NCBI GenBank assembly: GCA_964550025.1
Contig: CAZJYI010000175.1
Span: 1 to 21,631, forward strand
Length of the DNA stretch: 21,631 nucleotides
Direction of reading: 5' to 3'
From: CAZJYI01 sp964550025
Lineage (GTDB): Bacteria > Verrucomicrobiota > Kiritimatiellia > UBA8416 > CAYOBW01
Under the pieces are notes generated by a model, which saw only the letters and a program-made list of their open reading frames with translations, searched no databases and was not told the DNA's origin. A program made the position numbers and the translations under genes. Positions 10,225 to 17,815 of this stretch are shown here, piece by piece. Numbering within the stretch: the first letter of the stretch is position 1; each line of letters opens with the position of its first letter.

Positions 10225-11697
10225 TTACGCCATGAACCCCACAGGCGGATCGGTCGAATAGGGATCGAGGAAGTTGCGGATGTTGGGGAGGATGGTCTCC
10301 ATGTCGCCGGGGTCAACGCCGAACCAGCGCAGCAATTCGCAATAGTAGCTGTCGACCGACATCCGGGGGAACAGCCGTCCGTTGGTGCGCACGTCGTCGG
10401 GACCGCCGAGCACGAGCCGCGGGAACTGCCCCAGCACATTGCCGCCGGCGACATCGCCGCCGAAAACGAACTGGTTCCCGGACCAGGCGTGGTCGCTTCC
10501 GCTGCCGTTGGAACGCAGCGTCCGGCCGAAGTCCGAGATCGTGAAGGTCACGACGTCGTTCAGCAACCCCAGCTCACTGAGCGCCTTGTAGTATGCCCAG
10601 ATGTTCGTGTCCAGGCTGGGCAGTTTGGTCTCCAGCCCCGTCACCAGGTTGGCATGATGGTCCCACCCGCCGTAGCGGACAAAGAGGGTCTGCCGCTTGA
10701 GCTTCAACACTTCCCGCAGGGCAATGGTCTTGACGACGGCCGGCAGGTTGCTGCCGACGCCCGTGATGAATCCCGCGTCGGCAATGACGGTGTCGACGTC
10801 TTTCCCGTTGAGTGTCAACGGATCGTTGAAGGCTTGCGAGAAGAACTCCGAGCGTTCGATCTGGTCCGCGGTAATGTCGGCATAGGTCTGCGCGAGAACG
10901 TTCGCGTATCGTTCTTCCGCCGGGCTCTTGAACAGATTGCGTTCCGCCGCCGCCTTGCGGGCGAGCAGACCAGTCGTTGCACCGGTCCCGGTGAGCGGGG
11001 TACTGCCCCGTGTCGTGATGGAGAACGGGACCGATGTCCGGCCGCCCTGGGCCGTGTTGTTCCCGCTCAGCGAGATCCCCATGGGCATGAAGTCCCCGCT
11101 CTGCTCGGTATTGTACTGTGAATGCAGGATGTCCGCCGCGCGCCCCAGGAATCCGCTCAGGGGTGCGATCCCCTGGGGAACGGAGGTCTGCCACTGCTCG
11201 ATCTGATCGCGGTGCGAGAAGAGCGATCGGGGCAGGTCGACCGTATTGTTCTTGACCTGTTCCTTGGAGGTAATCGGTTCGATCAACGTCCCGATGTTGG
11301 CGACGAACGACAGGTCCCGTCCGGCCGGACCGGCGCCGCCGTTGAAGATGTTGGCGATATTCACCAGGGCGGGGTGCAGGCCGAAACGCCCGGGATGGTT
11401 GATCGCGTTGAGCGGAATCAGGTTGGCGTGCGGGACGGCCAGCTCGGAGCGCGCCGCCGCGTACTCCGCATAGCCGGCAGAGTCGTAGGGAACCAGCAGG
11501 TTGAAGCTGTCGATGCCGCCGGCCAGCAGGATGCAGACGAGGCTCTTGCGCCTATCCCCGGCCAGGGCCTCGCCGCCGGCCGCGGCCAACCGCGAAGCCA
11601 TCTTGAGGCTGAGCGCCGTGGACAGGAACGCCATGTGGCCCAGACCGGCGCAGCCGGCTTCCCCGAGGAATCTCCTGCGTGTCATGCGTCTACTCAC
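10225..11697 (-). CDS. DUF1501 domain protein, Tat-exported
   Basis: This 490-residue protein belongs to a family related to sulfatase/alkaline-phosphatase-fold proteins; its function is unknown. The N-terminus has a twin-arginine signal (MTRRRFLGEAG, then a hydrophobic run), so it is probably exported folded. Family marks include CILLAGGIDSFNLLVPYD, FVRYGGWDHHANL, TISDFGRTLRSNGSGSDHAWSGNQFVFGG and the C-terminal LLRWFGVDP. It starts at GTG 11697, with AGGAGG (11705-11710) overlapping the stop of the DUF1800 gene and 7 nt of spacing; ATG 11685 is an alternative. DUF1800 and DUF1501 genes are a recurrent pair in Planctomycetota, Verrucomicrobiota and Proteobacteria, and the 11-nt gap here suggests coupled translation and joint action. 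Confidence 0.93.
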   Translation of the reverse strand: MSRRMTRRRFLGEAGCAGLGHMAFLSTALSLKMASRLAAAGGEALAGDRRKSLVCILLAGGIDSFNLLVPYDSAGYAEYAAARSELAVPHANLIPLNAINHPGRFGLHPALVNIANIFNGGAGPAGRDLSFVANIGTLIEPITSKEQVKNNTVDLPRSLFSHRDQIEQWQTSVPQGIAPLSGFLGRAADILHSQYNTEQSGDFMPMGISLSGNNTAQGGRTSVPFSITTRGSTPLTGTGATTGLLARKAAAERNLFKSPAEERYANVLAQTYADITADQIERSEFFSQAFNDPLTLNGKDVDTVIADAGFITGVGSNLPAVVKTIALREVLKLKRQTLFVRYGGWDHHANLVTGLETKLPSLDTNIWAYYKALSELGLLNDVVTFTISDFGRTLRSNGSGSDHAWSGNQFVFGGDVAGGNVLGQFPRLVLGGPDDVRTNGRLFPRMSVDSYYCELLRWFGVDPGDMETILPNIRNFLDPYSTDPPVGFMA

Positions 11698-11704
11698 GTC
11701 ATTT

Positions 11705-11710
11705 CCTCCT
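11705..11710 (-). promoter_or_regulatory. Shine-Dalgarno overlapping the upstream stop codon
   Basis: On the minus strand AGGAGG shares its first bases with the TAG stop of the DUF1800 gene and lies 7 nt before the GTG at 11697. Ribosomes finishing DUF1800 would land on this site, so the two proteins are probably made together. It also favours GTG 11697 over ATG 11685. Confidence 0.75.
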
Positions 11711-14700
11711 ACCTGACCTGCATGGCGCCTTCCGGGGAAACGGCCGCGAGGTAGAGTGCCAACGCGGCTTTCTGATTCCCAAGCATGTCGTCGCCGCCAA
11801 CGGCCTCGAGGATCACCCGTCGCGTCTCGGGCCTCATGGTACCGCCGCAGACCAACAGGTTGAGCCTATCCACCAGCAGCTCGGGCCGGTCCGACAACGC
11901 CTCCAGGGACGACAGGTCGAGCGGCGAACGGCCGTTGGGCCAAAAGGAGTCCGTGACCAGCTCCCACAACAGGTTTGGCGCCGCAATCGCCGTGTAGCTG
12001 TTCAGCAGTTCGAACTCCGGCGACACCAATCCCAGGTCGCGAACAGCCCCCTGTGCTTGAAAGACCGGCGTGAAGAAGTTGAAAACCGACGGCGCGTACA
12101 GCGGTTCCTGCCCCGTGTCCTCAAACACGTCATCGCTTTCCGTCAACCACCAGGAGAAGCCGTCCTCCGCACCCGCGACGGCATTGAACGTGCGCCCCAG
12201 GTGCATGATCCGGACCAGCGGCTCGCGCATCTTGCCGTAGTGTTCCACCGGCCTCTGGCCCGCAGCCCACGGATTGCGGGCCTCAACGTCCAGCAGAATC
12301 GCCTTGGCGACCGCCCCCAGGTCGCCGCGCACGCCCTGGCCGTTGTCGGCAAAGACGTCCTGCACGCGACGCACATAGCCGGGCGACGGGTTCGACGTCA
12401 CGAAGAACTGGATCAGCAGCCTGCTGATGTAGACGGGAGTGTTGGGATGCAGGAAGAGGTGGTCGAGAGCATCCTCGATATCCTGCAGACCGTTCGCGAC
12501 CGAAGGTGCCCGGGCGGGAATCACCACACCACGCAGCAGCTCCTTGCGCCCGAAGTCATGGTAGTCCGGGAACATCCGCATCGGCTCGAGGTAGTCCGAC
12601 GACGTACCGCCACGTTTCCAGGTGGGCACGTGGAACCACAGGCCGGTGAAGACGCGGGCCATCTGCTCGATCTCGCGGTTACCGTAGGTCGGGACCGGTT
12701 CGTTCTCCGCGTCCAGCACCCGCGACCCGTCGGGATTCAGCATCCACAGGCCGATCGTGAAGAGCTGCATCACTTCACGCGCGTAGTTCTCGTCCGGGAA
12801 CCGGGGAATGGACGGGTCCGCCTTCTGGTTCCCGATGTGCGAGAGATAGCGTCCCATGCAGGAATGCAGGGAAACCGCGGAGAGAATGTCACGGTAGTTG
12901 CCAAAAGCGTGCTCGACGAAGATGTCGTAGTACTGCGCAATGGCCTCGGTTTCTTCCCGGTCCTGCCGGGAGATCACGAGTATCTCGGAGAGCGCCAGTG
13001 CCATGCGCTGGCGGAGCTGGTCCTCCCCCGTCATGGCCGCCAGGGCAAACGCCGTCGAGAAGTTGTGGTGCGAAACTTCGCGCGACAGGTCGGACTGCTC
13101 GTCGTAGTGGTAGTCCGACCGCAGTTCCGGCCCCTCGGCATCGAGAATGGCCGCCGTCACGTAGGGCCGCATGCGCGACGGCGGCTTGGTGAACTGGTTG
13201 TCAATCCAGCCTTCGTAGCCACGCGCTTGCACCTCCCGGATCGACTCGGGCGTCGGTCCAAAAGTGGCCTGGATCAGGAAGCGGGACGCATTGACCTCGC
13301 TGATGGGACTGTTGGTCCCGCCGTCTTCCGCGTCGGCCAACTTCTCAAGGTAGGCTACGTAGTCGCCGGACAGCGAGTCGCCATTCTGCCTTACGTAGTC
13401 GGCGCGGACCGAGCGCGTCGTGTTCGACGCCCCCGGTCCCAGGCCGGCATCCGACCGCAGGAACACGCCCTCAGTCCAGTCCGACACACCGTCGGAGTCG
13501 GCATCGCCCACGCCGACATCATAGCGGTAGAAGGCCCGGTTGGTTGGGGTAGCGGGCAGACTCGCCGGCCCGTCGCCGAGGGCGGTGAACGCGTGGTGGA
13601 GGCGCCATTCGGGCAGGCCGAAGCTCTCCCACACCCGGTAGGTGCGGTAGGCGGCTTGCTGCCACTCGACCCTCGCGGAGCCATTGCTGTGCGCTATGGA
13701 TATCCACGGGTACGAGCCGCCGTCGCCATGGTGTGTCCCCGCGCGCACTTCCTCCGCGTTCGTGAAACCGTCGCCGTCACCGTCCGCGGCGCCGTCCAGT
13801 CCGTGGACGCCGGACACAGCCTCCCAGGCATCCGCGATGCCGTTCCCGTTGAGATCCTCCGTGGGCGCACCGGGACGTTCGCCGGCAGGTGTCGACGATC
13901 TGTCCAGCGGGTCGGAATAGCCCAGTTCCTTCCCGTCATCGACACCGTCACCGTCCGTGTCCGCCCGGTCGATCCGCGTCCCCAGGACGTATTCCCTGAG
14001 GTTGATCAGCCCGTCCCCGTCCCGGTCAAGCCGCGCGTCGGCCGGATCATCCGGATCGAGTCCCGCCGCGACCTCGACCGCATCGGGAATGTCGTCATGG
14101 TCCCGGTCGTCGAGGATGGACCACGACCCGAGATAGGCCTTGAACGGATCGTCCGCCTTGATCTGCGTGGGATCCCACGACGTTGTACCGTCCACCAGTG
14201 ATGTCGTCTGCGCCATCGCCCGATCGTAGGCGTAGTGGTATACCGTCACCGGGTTGGTCGCCAGCGCCACGTTGCGGCACGTCCATTCCACGGTCCATCG
14301 GTCCGGATCGTTGGTGTTTCGCGTCGCCCGCCAGGTGAAGGTGAGCGGATAGGACACGTCCTGGCTCCCTGCCCCGCTGAAACCACACTCCGCCGCAATG
14401 TCCGTGGAACTCGCATTCCACAGGTGACCGCCGCTACTGCGCGAGAACAGGTCGCGATGCGACAGCCCGAGGCGGGTGATCTTGCCGTAGTAGCTGCGCA
14501 GCCCCATGTGGACGTAAGGCCCTGAACCGCCTTCCACGTACTTCGCCAGGCGCAGGACGGTATCCTCGTCCGCTGCCACAGGCTGCGTGTGGTCCCAGAC
14601 GAGAAAGAGCGGCCCGACAACCCACTCCCAGGACTGGCTGCCCGCGTCGTAGACCGGGTCGGTGTCGGCCACGGGGATGACGGTGTCGTCGTCGGGATCG

Positions 14701-16643
14701 GAACGGCCGGCGATCTCGGCGTCATCATTCACGCCGTCACCATCCGTGTCCGCCCGGGACGGGCTGGTGGGAATCACCCGGGTCAGTTCCACGTGGTCGT
14801 AGATGCCGTCGCCGTCGGAGTCCCAACTCAGTGGATTCGTTCCGTGCGCCCGCTCCTCTCCGTCATCGAGACCGTCACCGTCGCTGTCGGCCAGGCGCGG
14901 GTCGGTCCCGCCGCTGATCTCGTCCAGATCGGACACGCCGTCCCCGTCGGAGTCGAGAAGCTCCTCATCCCGGAATGGGTCGCGCCCGGAGATGAACTCC
15001 TCCGTGTCCGTCACGCCGTCCGCGTCCGCGTCGACCGTGTTGTCGATGATCTGCAGCGCGGCAATCCCCGTGTAACGGGCCCGCGAAACGGACTCTCCGA
15101 CAATCATGACGTCGGTGGCGGCAAGATCCGTGTAGCGGACGTAATTCCCGGTTTGGGCCGCGGTTTCCGTGGTGGATGTCACCGCCGTGAAGGCGGTGTA
15201 TGGCGGATGCGCGCCTTTGAGGAAGAAACGCTCCGAATCGGCCACACCGGCGAGATGCACCTTGCCGGTCGTGCTCGAAGAGGCGGCTGCCAGGTAGACG
15301 ACCAAGTCGTACCGGGCGTAGGGGATGTTCTTCAATTCCACGAAGATGCGTTCCCCGGCTGACTGGTAAGGCTCCAGCGAGCTCGCGAACAGGAGCCCGT
15401 TCGGATCGTCGTCCCTCCCGTAGGTTCGGCTGTACCGGCTGCGCCAGTAGGCCGCTATCGGGGTGGCCTCGCCGGCCGCGTTCGTGAGCCCCAACAGGTT
15501 GCCGACCGGGTAGTAGTACTTCTGCGGCCCGCTCGTGTTCCAGTATGCCTGTGGAACAAGCCCGGCAACAGCCGTTTGGCCGATATCGGCGACCGGTGAC
15601 CAGGCACTCGAGAAGTTCAGCCCCACCGTCCGCCCGTAAACGGCCGGCACGGTGTTTGACGCCGCGGGATCGAATCCGAGGCGCAGCTCCAGCGGGTCGG
15701 GAAGCCCATCGCCGTCGGTGTCGCGCAATACCGGACTGCTCTCGGTCTCCACGCCGTCGGGAAGCGTGTCACCGTCCGTATCGCGATCGGCCGGATCGGT
15801 GGCGCCCACCGCCTCGTCGGCGTCCGGGATTCCATCCCCGTCGGAGTCCGGTAGCGTCGGATTCGTGTCTCGCCGGTACTCCGCCAGGGCACTCAAGGTA
15901 TCGCCATCCAGGTCAGAGGCCGCATCCCCCGCCGTGTCCCTGTCCATAAGATAGGCGTCTTCCCAGCCGTTCGGAACGCCGTCGCCGTCATTGTCGTCCA
16001 AGGCGTACACGGCCGCATCCAGCGCCACGTAGTCGAGATCGGCGCGCGAGGCCGTTGACGGGGTAACGTTCGTGCCGCCCGGACCGGTGATCGTCTCGTG
16101 GACCGGCGTAACCGCCAGGGTCACGACGTTCTCGTTCGTGACCGCATTCACGGCCGCGGCTGAAAACGAAGCCGAAAACTCGGGGGTCCGCTCCAGGATT
16201 CGCTGCTGCAACACCGGGACGTCGTTGAAGCTGAGCGTCAATAGCTCGCCGAGGTCGGTGTCGTGCCCGTCAAAGCGCACCCGCAGCCGGAACAGCGTGC
16301 CGGTCGCGGCCGTGTCCGCGTCCAGGTTGAAGTGGATCCGCTGAACAGGGTCCGACTCGCGCAGTTCGCGCTCGAAGCCGGCGATGGGCTCGTTGGAGGC
16401 CACACTGCCGACGGGCGCCGGATAGACCCCCGCGAAGTAGTAGTCGTCGTCCCGCGCCGCGGGGTCTCCCGGGGGTGCGTTGGTCGAGTAAGTTGGAGAC
16501 CCGTAGCTCTCGGTGTCGCTCTCATCGACGAGCCACACGGGAACGAAATCCGGAGCGTAAAAGGCGTCAGGCACGGCCTGCAGCACCCCCGATCCAATAA
16601 AAACCGAGAAGATCGCGACGGCGCCCATCGGTTTCGCAAACAT
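11709..16643 (-). CDS. DUF1800 domain protein with long calcium-binding-repeat N-terminal extension
   Basis: This 1644-residue exported protein starts with a signal peptide (MFAKPMGAVAIFSVFIGSGVLQA). The start at ATG 16643 has GGAG 9 nt upstream; ATG 16667 is an alternative. About residues 30-200 are beta-rich. Thrombospondin type-3-like DxDGDGxxD repeats occur at about 214-325, 534-651 and 844-971, with a single unit near 1045, and are expected to bind calcium. A jelly-roll-like domain lies between the first two groups (VGLNFSSAWSP to IAALQIIDNT). The DUF1800 domain runs from about 1118 (ASRFLIQATFGPTPESIREVQARGYEGWIDNQF) to the end. Most DUF1800 proteins are near 450-600 residues, so the extension triples the length. 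The function of DUF1800 is unknown. It forms an operon with DUF1501. Confidence 0.93.
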   Translation of the reverse strand: MFAKPMGAVAIFSVFIGSGVLQAVPDAFYAPDFVPVWLVDESDTESYGSPTYSTNAPPGDPAARDDDYYFAGVYPAPVGSVASNEPIAGFERELRESDPVQRIHFNLDADTAATGTLFRLRVRFDGHDTDLGELLTLSFNDVPVLQQRILERTPEFSASFSAAAVNAVTNENVVTLAVTPVHETITGPGGTNVTPSTASRADLDYVALDAAVYALDDNDGDGVPNGWEDAYLMDRDTAGDAASDLDGDTLSALAEYRRDTNPTLPDSDGDGIPDADEAVGATDPADRDTDGDTLPDGVETESSPVLRDTDGDGLPDPLELRLGFDPAASNTVPAVYGRTVGLNFSSAWSPVADIGQTAVAGLVPQAYWNTSGPQKYYYPVGNLLGLTNAAGEATPIAAYWRSRYSRTYGRDDDPNGLLFASSLEPYQSAGERIFVELKNIPYARYDLVVYLAAASSSTTGKVHLAGVADSERFFLKGAHPPYTAFTAVTSTTETAAQTGNYVRYTDLAATDVMIVGESVSRARYTGIAALQIIDNTVDADADGVTDTEEFISGRDPFRDEELLDSDGDGVSDLDEISGGTDPRLADSDGDGLDDGEERAHGTNPLSWDSDGDGIYDHVELTRVIPTSPSRADTDGDGVNDDAEIAGRSDPDDDTVIPVADTDPVYDAGSQSWEWVVGPLFLVWDHTQPVAADEDTVLRLAKYVEGGSGPYVHMGLRSYYGKITRLGLSHRDLFSRSSGGHLWNASSTDIAAECGFSGAGSQDVSYPLTFTWRATRNTNDPDRWTVEWTCRNVALATNPVTVYHYAYDRAMAQTTSLVDGTTSWDPTQIKADDPFKAYLGSWSILDDRDHDDIPDAVEVAAGLDPDDPADARLDRDGDGLINLREYVLGTRIDRADTDGDGVDDGKELGYSDPLDRSSTPAGERPGAPTEDLNGNGIADAWEAVSGVHGLDGAADGDGDGFTNAEEVRAGTHHGDGGSYPWISIAHSNGSARVEWQQAAYRTYRVWESFGLPEWRLHHAFTALGDGPASLPATPTNRAFYRYDVGVGDADSDGVSDWTEGVFLRSDAGLGPGASNTTRSVRADYVRQNGDSLSGDYVAYLEKLADAEDGGTNSPISEVNASRFLIQATFGPTPESIREVQARGYEGWIDNQFTKPPSRMRPYVTAAILDAEGPELRSDYHYDEQSDLSREVSHHNFSTAFALAAMTGEDQLRQRMALALSEILVISRQDREETEAIAQYYDIFVEHAFGNYRDILSAVSLHSCMGRYLSHIGNQKADPSIPRFPDENYAREVMQLFTIGLWMLNPDGSRVLDAENEPVPTYGNREIEQMARVFTGLWFHVPTWKRGGTSSDYLEPMRMFPDYHDFGRKELLRGVVIPARAPSVANGLQDIEDALDHLFLHPNTPVYISRLLIQFFVTSNPSPGYVRRVQDVFADNGQGVRGDLGAVAKAILLDVEARNPWAAGQRPVEHYGKMREPLVRIMHLGRTFNAVAGAEDGFSWWLTESDDVFEDTGQEPLYAPSVFNFFTPVFQAQGAVRDLGLVSPEFELLNSYTAIAAPNLLWELVTDSFWPNGRSPLDLSSLEALSDRPELLVDRLNLLVCGGTMRPETRRVILEAVGGDDMLGNQKAALALYLAAVSPEGAMQVR

Positions 16644-16674
16644 GCTACGGGTCTCCAAGAACGGCATTCCCCTA

Positions 16675-16688
16675 CCCCGAATGCGGGG
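16675..16688. other. Small hairpin in the 5' leader of the DUF1800 gene
   Basis: CCCCG (16675-16679) pairs with CGGGG (16684-16688) across a 4-nt loop, about 30 nt before the chosen start and just before the alternative ATG at 16667. It might affect translation, but the stem is short. Confidence 0.3.
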
Positions 16689-16710
16689 CGTTCTGCGCGA
16701 GAACTGCATC

Positions 16711-16729
16711 TGATACATGATTAGTATCA
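16711..16729. promoter_or_regulatory. Possible operator: TGATAC-N7-GTATCA upstream of DUF1800
   Basis: A perfect 6-bp inverted repeat with a 7-nt spacer lies in the only AT-rich patch upstream of the DUF1800-DUF1501 operon, 68 nt before the start. On the minus strand the same patch contains TGATACTAAT, which resembles an extended -10 element. Together they suggest a regulated promoter. No convincing -35 box was found. Confidence 0.3.
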
Positions 16730-16801
16730 TTAAAGCACAAACAGTGCCAGGTCTTTCTCGCGATGAGAGCCAGACGGCACTGCAGGCCACCGCACAACAC
16801 A

Positions 16802-16867
16802 GGTAGGATCCCCCCGCCCCGCCACAACGGGGAGTACCGCCGGCTTCCAGCCGGCCGGATCCCTACC
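16802..16867. repeat. Cloverleaf-like 66-bp palindromic element
   Basis: The ends GGTAGGATCC (16802-16811) and GGATCCCTACC (16857-16867) are near-perfect inverted repeats, differing by one bulged G. Inside are CCCCG/CGGGG (16817-16821 with 16828-16832) and GCCGGCT/AGCCGGC (16839-16845 with 16849-16855). The last hairpin and its flanking TAC resemble hairpin 2 of the 48-bp repeats in reverse orientation. Folded, the element gives an outer stem with two inner hairpins. It lies 50 nt beyond the SGNH hydrolase stop. It could be a REP/MITE-type element or a terminator-like structure. Confidence 0.75.
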
Positions 16868-16917
16868 CGCAAAAGAGCAACTCCCCGCAGCCGCCCGGCA
16901 GCCGATCTATCCGCCTA

Positions 16918-17541
16918 TCAGAACATCCCCGCGAAGACCTGCGCGATCAGCGTCTGGCCCGCCGCATTCGGGTGCAGACCGTTCGCACTCAGCAGGCCTT
17001 CGCCGGTGCCGAAGGCGCCGTTTATGTCTGCCAGGTGCACGCCGAGCTCTCCGGCAAGCTGGATGATGCGCTGATTGCGAACGGTGACCCCTTCGTTGAA
17101 AGTGCTGTGGCCGTCCGTCATCGGCGGCAGGGTCGACAAGACAGGTATCGTTCCCCTGGCCCGGGCCTGCAGCAGGATGGAACGCAGCGAGTCGATCGTT
17201 CCGTCTATATTCTCCGCGTGGATGGCATCGTTCGACCCCAGCATGACGATGAGATAGCCCGGTTCATGTTGCTCCAGAAGTCCGCGGATGCGCGCCGCGC
17301 CGTCGGCGGCCCTGTGCCCCCCCACGCCGGCGTTGACGACGGTCTTGTTGATCAGGCCCGCCAGGATCGACGGATAGGGCGTCACGCCACTCCCCTCGGT
17401 AATACTGTCCCCCAGGGCAACGACCGTATTGATCCTGTTGGTACCGACGCTCGTGCCCAAACCCTCGTCGTCATCACACGCTGGCAACGCCAGCAGTCCT
17501 GCCAGAAGGGCAACCACGCCCAACTCCCGTTTCCACCTCAT
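16918..17541 (-). CDS. SGNH/GDSL hydrolase lipoprotein
   Basis: Members are serine esterases or lipases, often acting on acylated sugars or lipids. The 207 residues open with a lipoprotein signal (LLALPAC, lipidated Cys22), so the protein should be membrane-anchored outside the cytoplasm. The SGNH blocks are present: GDSITEG with Ser46, NAGVGG (70-75), GSND with Asn104, and GLHPN with His190. The residue three before the His, usually the catalytic Asp of DGxHP, is Asn187, so activity may rely on a Ser-His dyad or be reduced. A strong GGGAGGG site (17549-17555) sits 7 nt before the ATG. The gene lies upstream of DUF1800 on the same strand, 274 nt away, with the cloverleaf-like element in between, so it may be a separate unit. 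Confidence 0.9.
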   Translation of the reverse strand: MRWKRELGVVALLAGLLALPACDDDEGLGTSVGTNRINTVVALGDSITEGSGVTPYPSILAGLINKTVVNAGVGGHRAADGAARIRGLLEQHEPGYLIVMLGSNDAIHAENIDGTIDSLRSILLQARARGTIPVLSTLPPMTDGHSTFNEGVTVRNQRIIQLAGELGVHLADINGAFGTGEGLLSANGLHPNAAGQTLIAQVFAGMF

Positions 17542-17548
17542 TCAACAA

Positions 17549-17555
17549 CCCTCCC
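17549..17555 (-). promoter_or_regulatory. Ribosome binding site of the SGNH hydrolase gene
   Basis: GGGAGGG on the minus strand with 7-nt spacing to the ATG at 17541 is one of the best Shine-Dalgarno matches in the window and confirms the start. I see no clear promoter between it and the repeat array upstream. Confidence 0.7.
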
Positions 17556-17692
17556 ATACTCCTCAACCGACAATAAGCCACGCAGGAGGCGGATAGTGGC
17601 ACAGAGCGGCAGTGCTGTCCAGAATCAGAAGCGCGGAATGAGGCGGCCGCCGCGAAACTGCGTTCGGAGGGGGCTTTGCAGGAGAGGGAAAT

Positions 17693-17800
17693 GTCGAATA
17701 TTGAATCTTGAATGCTGAATGCTGAAGTGGGATGCCGATCTCCGGGCGGCGGCTCTCTCTCCCCACTTCGGCATTCAGTATTCAGTGTTCATTATTCAGT
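17693..17800. repeat. Inverted heptamer arrays (NNTGAAT)n forming a long imperfect hairpin
   Basis: The left arm is five tandem heptamers: GTCGAAT, ATTGAAT, CTTGAAT, GCTGAAT, GCTGAAG (17693-17727). The right arm is four heptamers of the complementary type, ATTCAGT or close (17773-17800). The complementarity runs inward to GAAGTGGG/CCCACTTC, giving arms of about 40 nt with 30 of 40 positions complementary around a loop of roughly 28 nt. It lies just after the stop of the hybrid kinase gene, so it may end or protect the chemosensory transcript. Confidence 0.85.
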
Positions 17801-17815
17801 ATTTCCCTCCCCCCC

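Noticed and set aside
11679..14201. 840-codon plus-strand open frame opposite the DUF1800 gene
   Set aside because: It is a shadow created by GC-rich codons and the repeated DxDGDG units on the other strand; its translation is Arg/Val/Gln-rich with no recognisable domain.
16802..16867. tRNA gene suggested by the cloverleaf-like fold
   Set aside because: It has only two inner arms, no T-loop or D-loop consensus and no CCA-compatible acceptor layout.
16672..16872. 66-codon minus-strand frame upstream of DUF1800
   Set aside because: It is largely translated from the cloverleaf-like repeat and leader DNA, without a ribosome site or homology that I recognise.
17693..17800. CRISPR array
   Set aside because: The units are 7 bp with no spacers and the two halves are inverted, which does not fit CRISPR.
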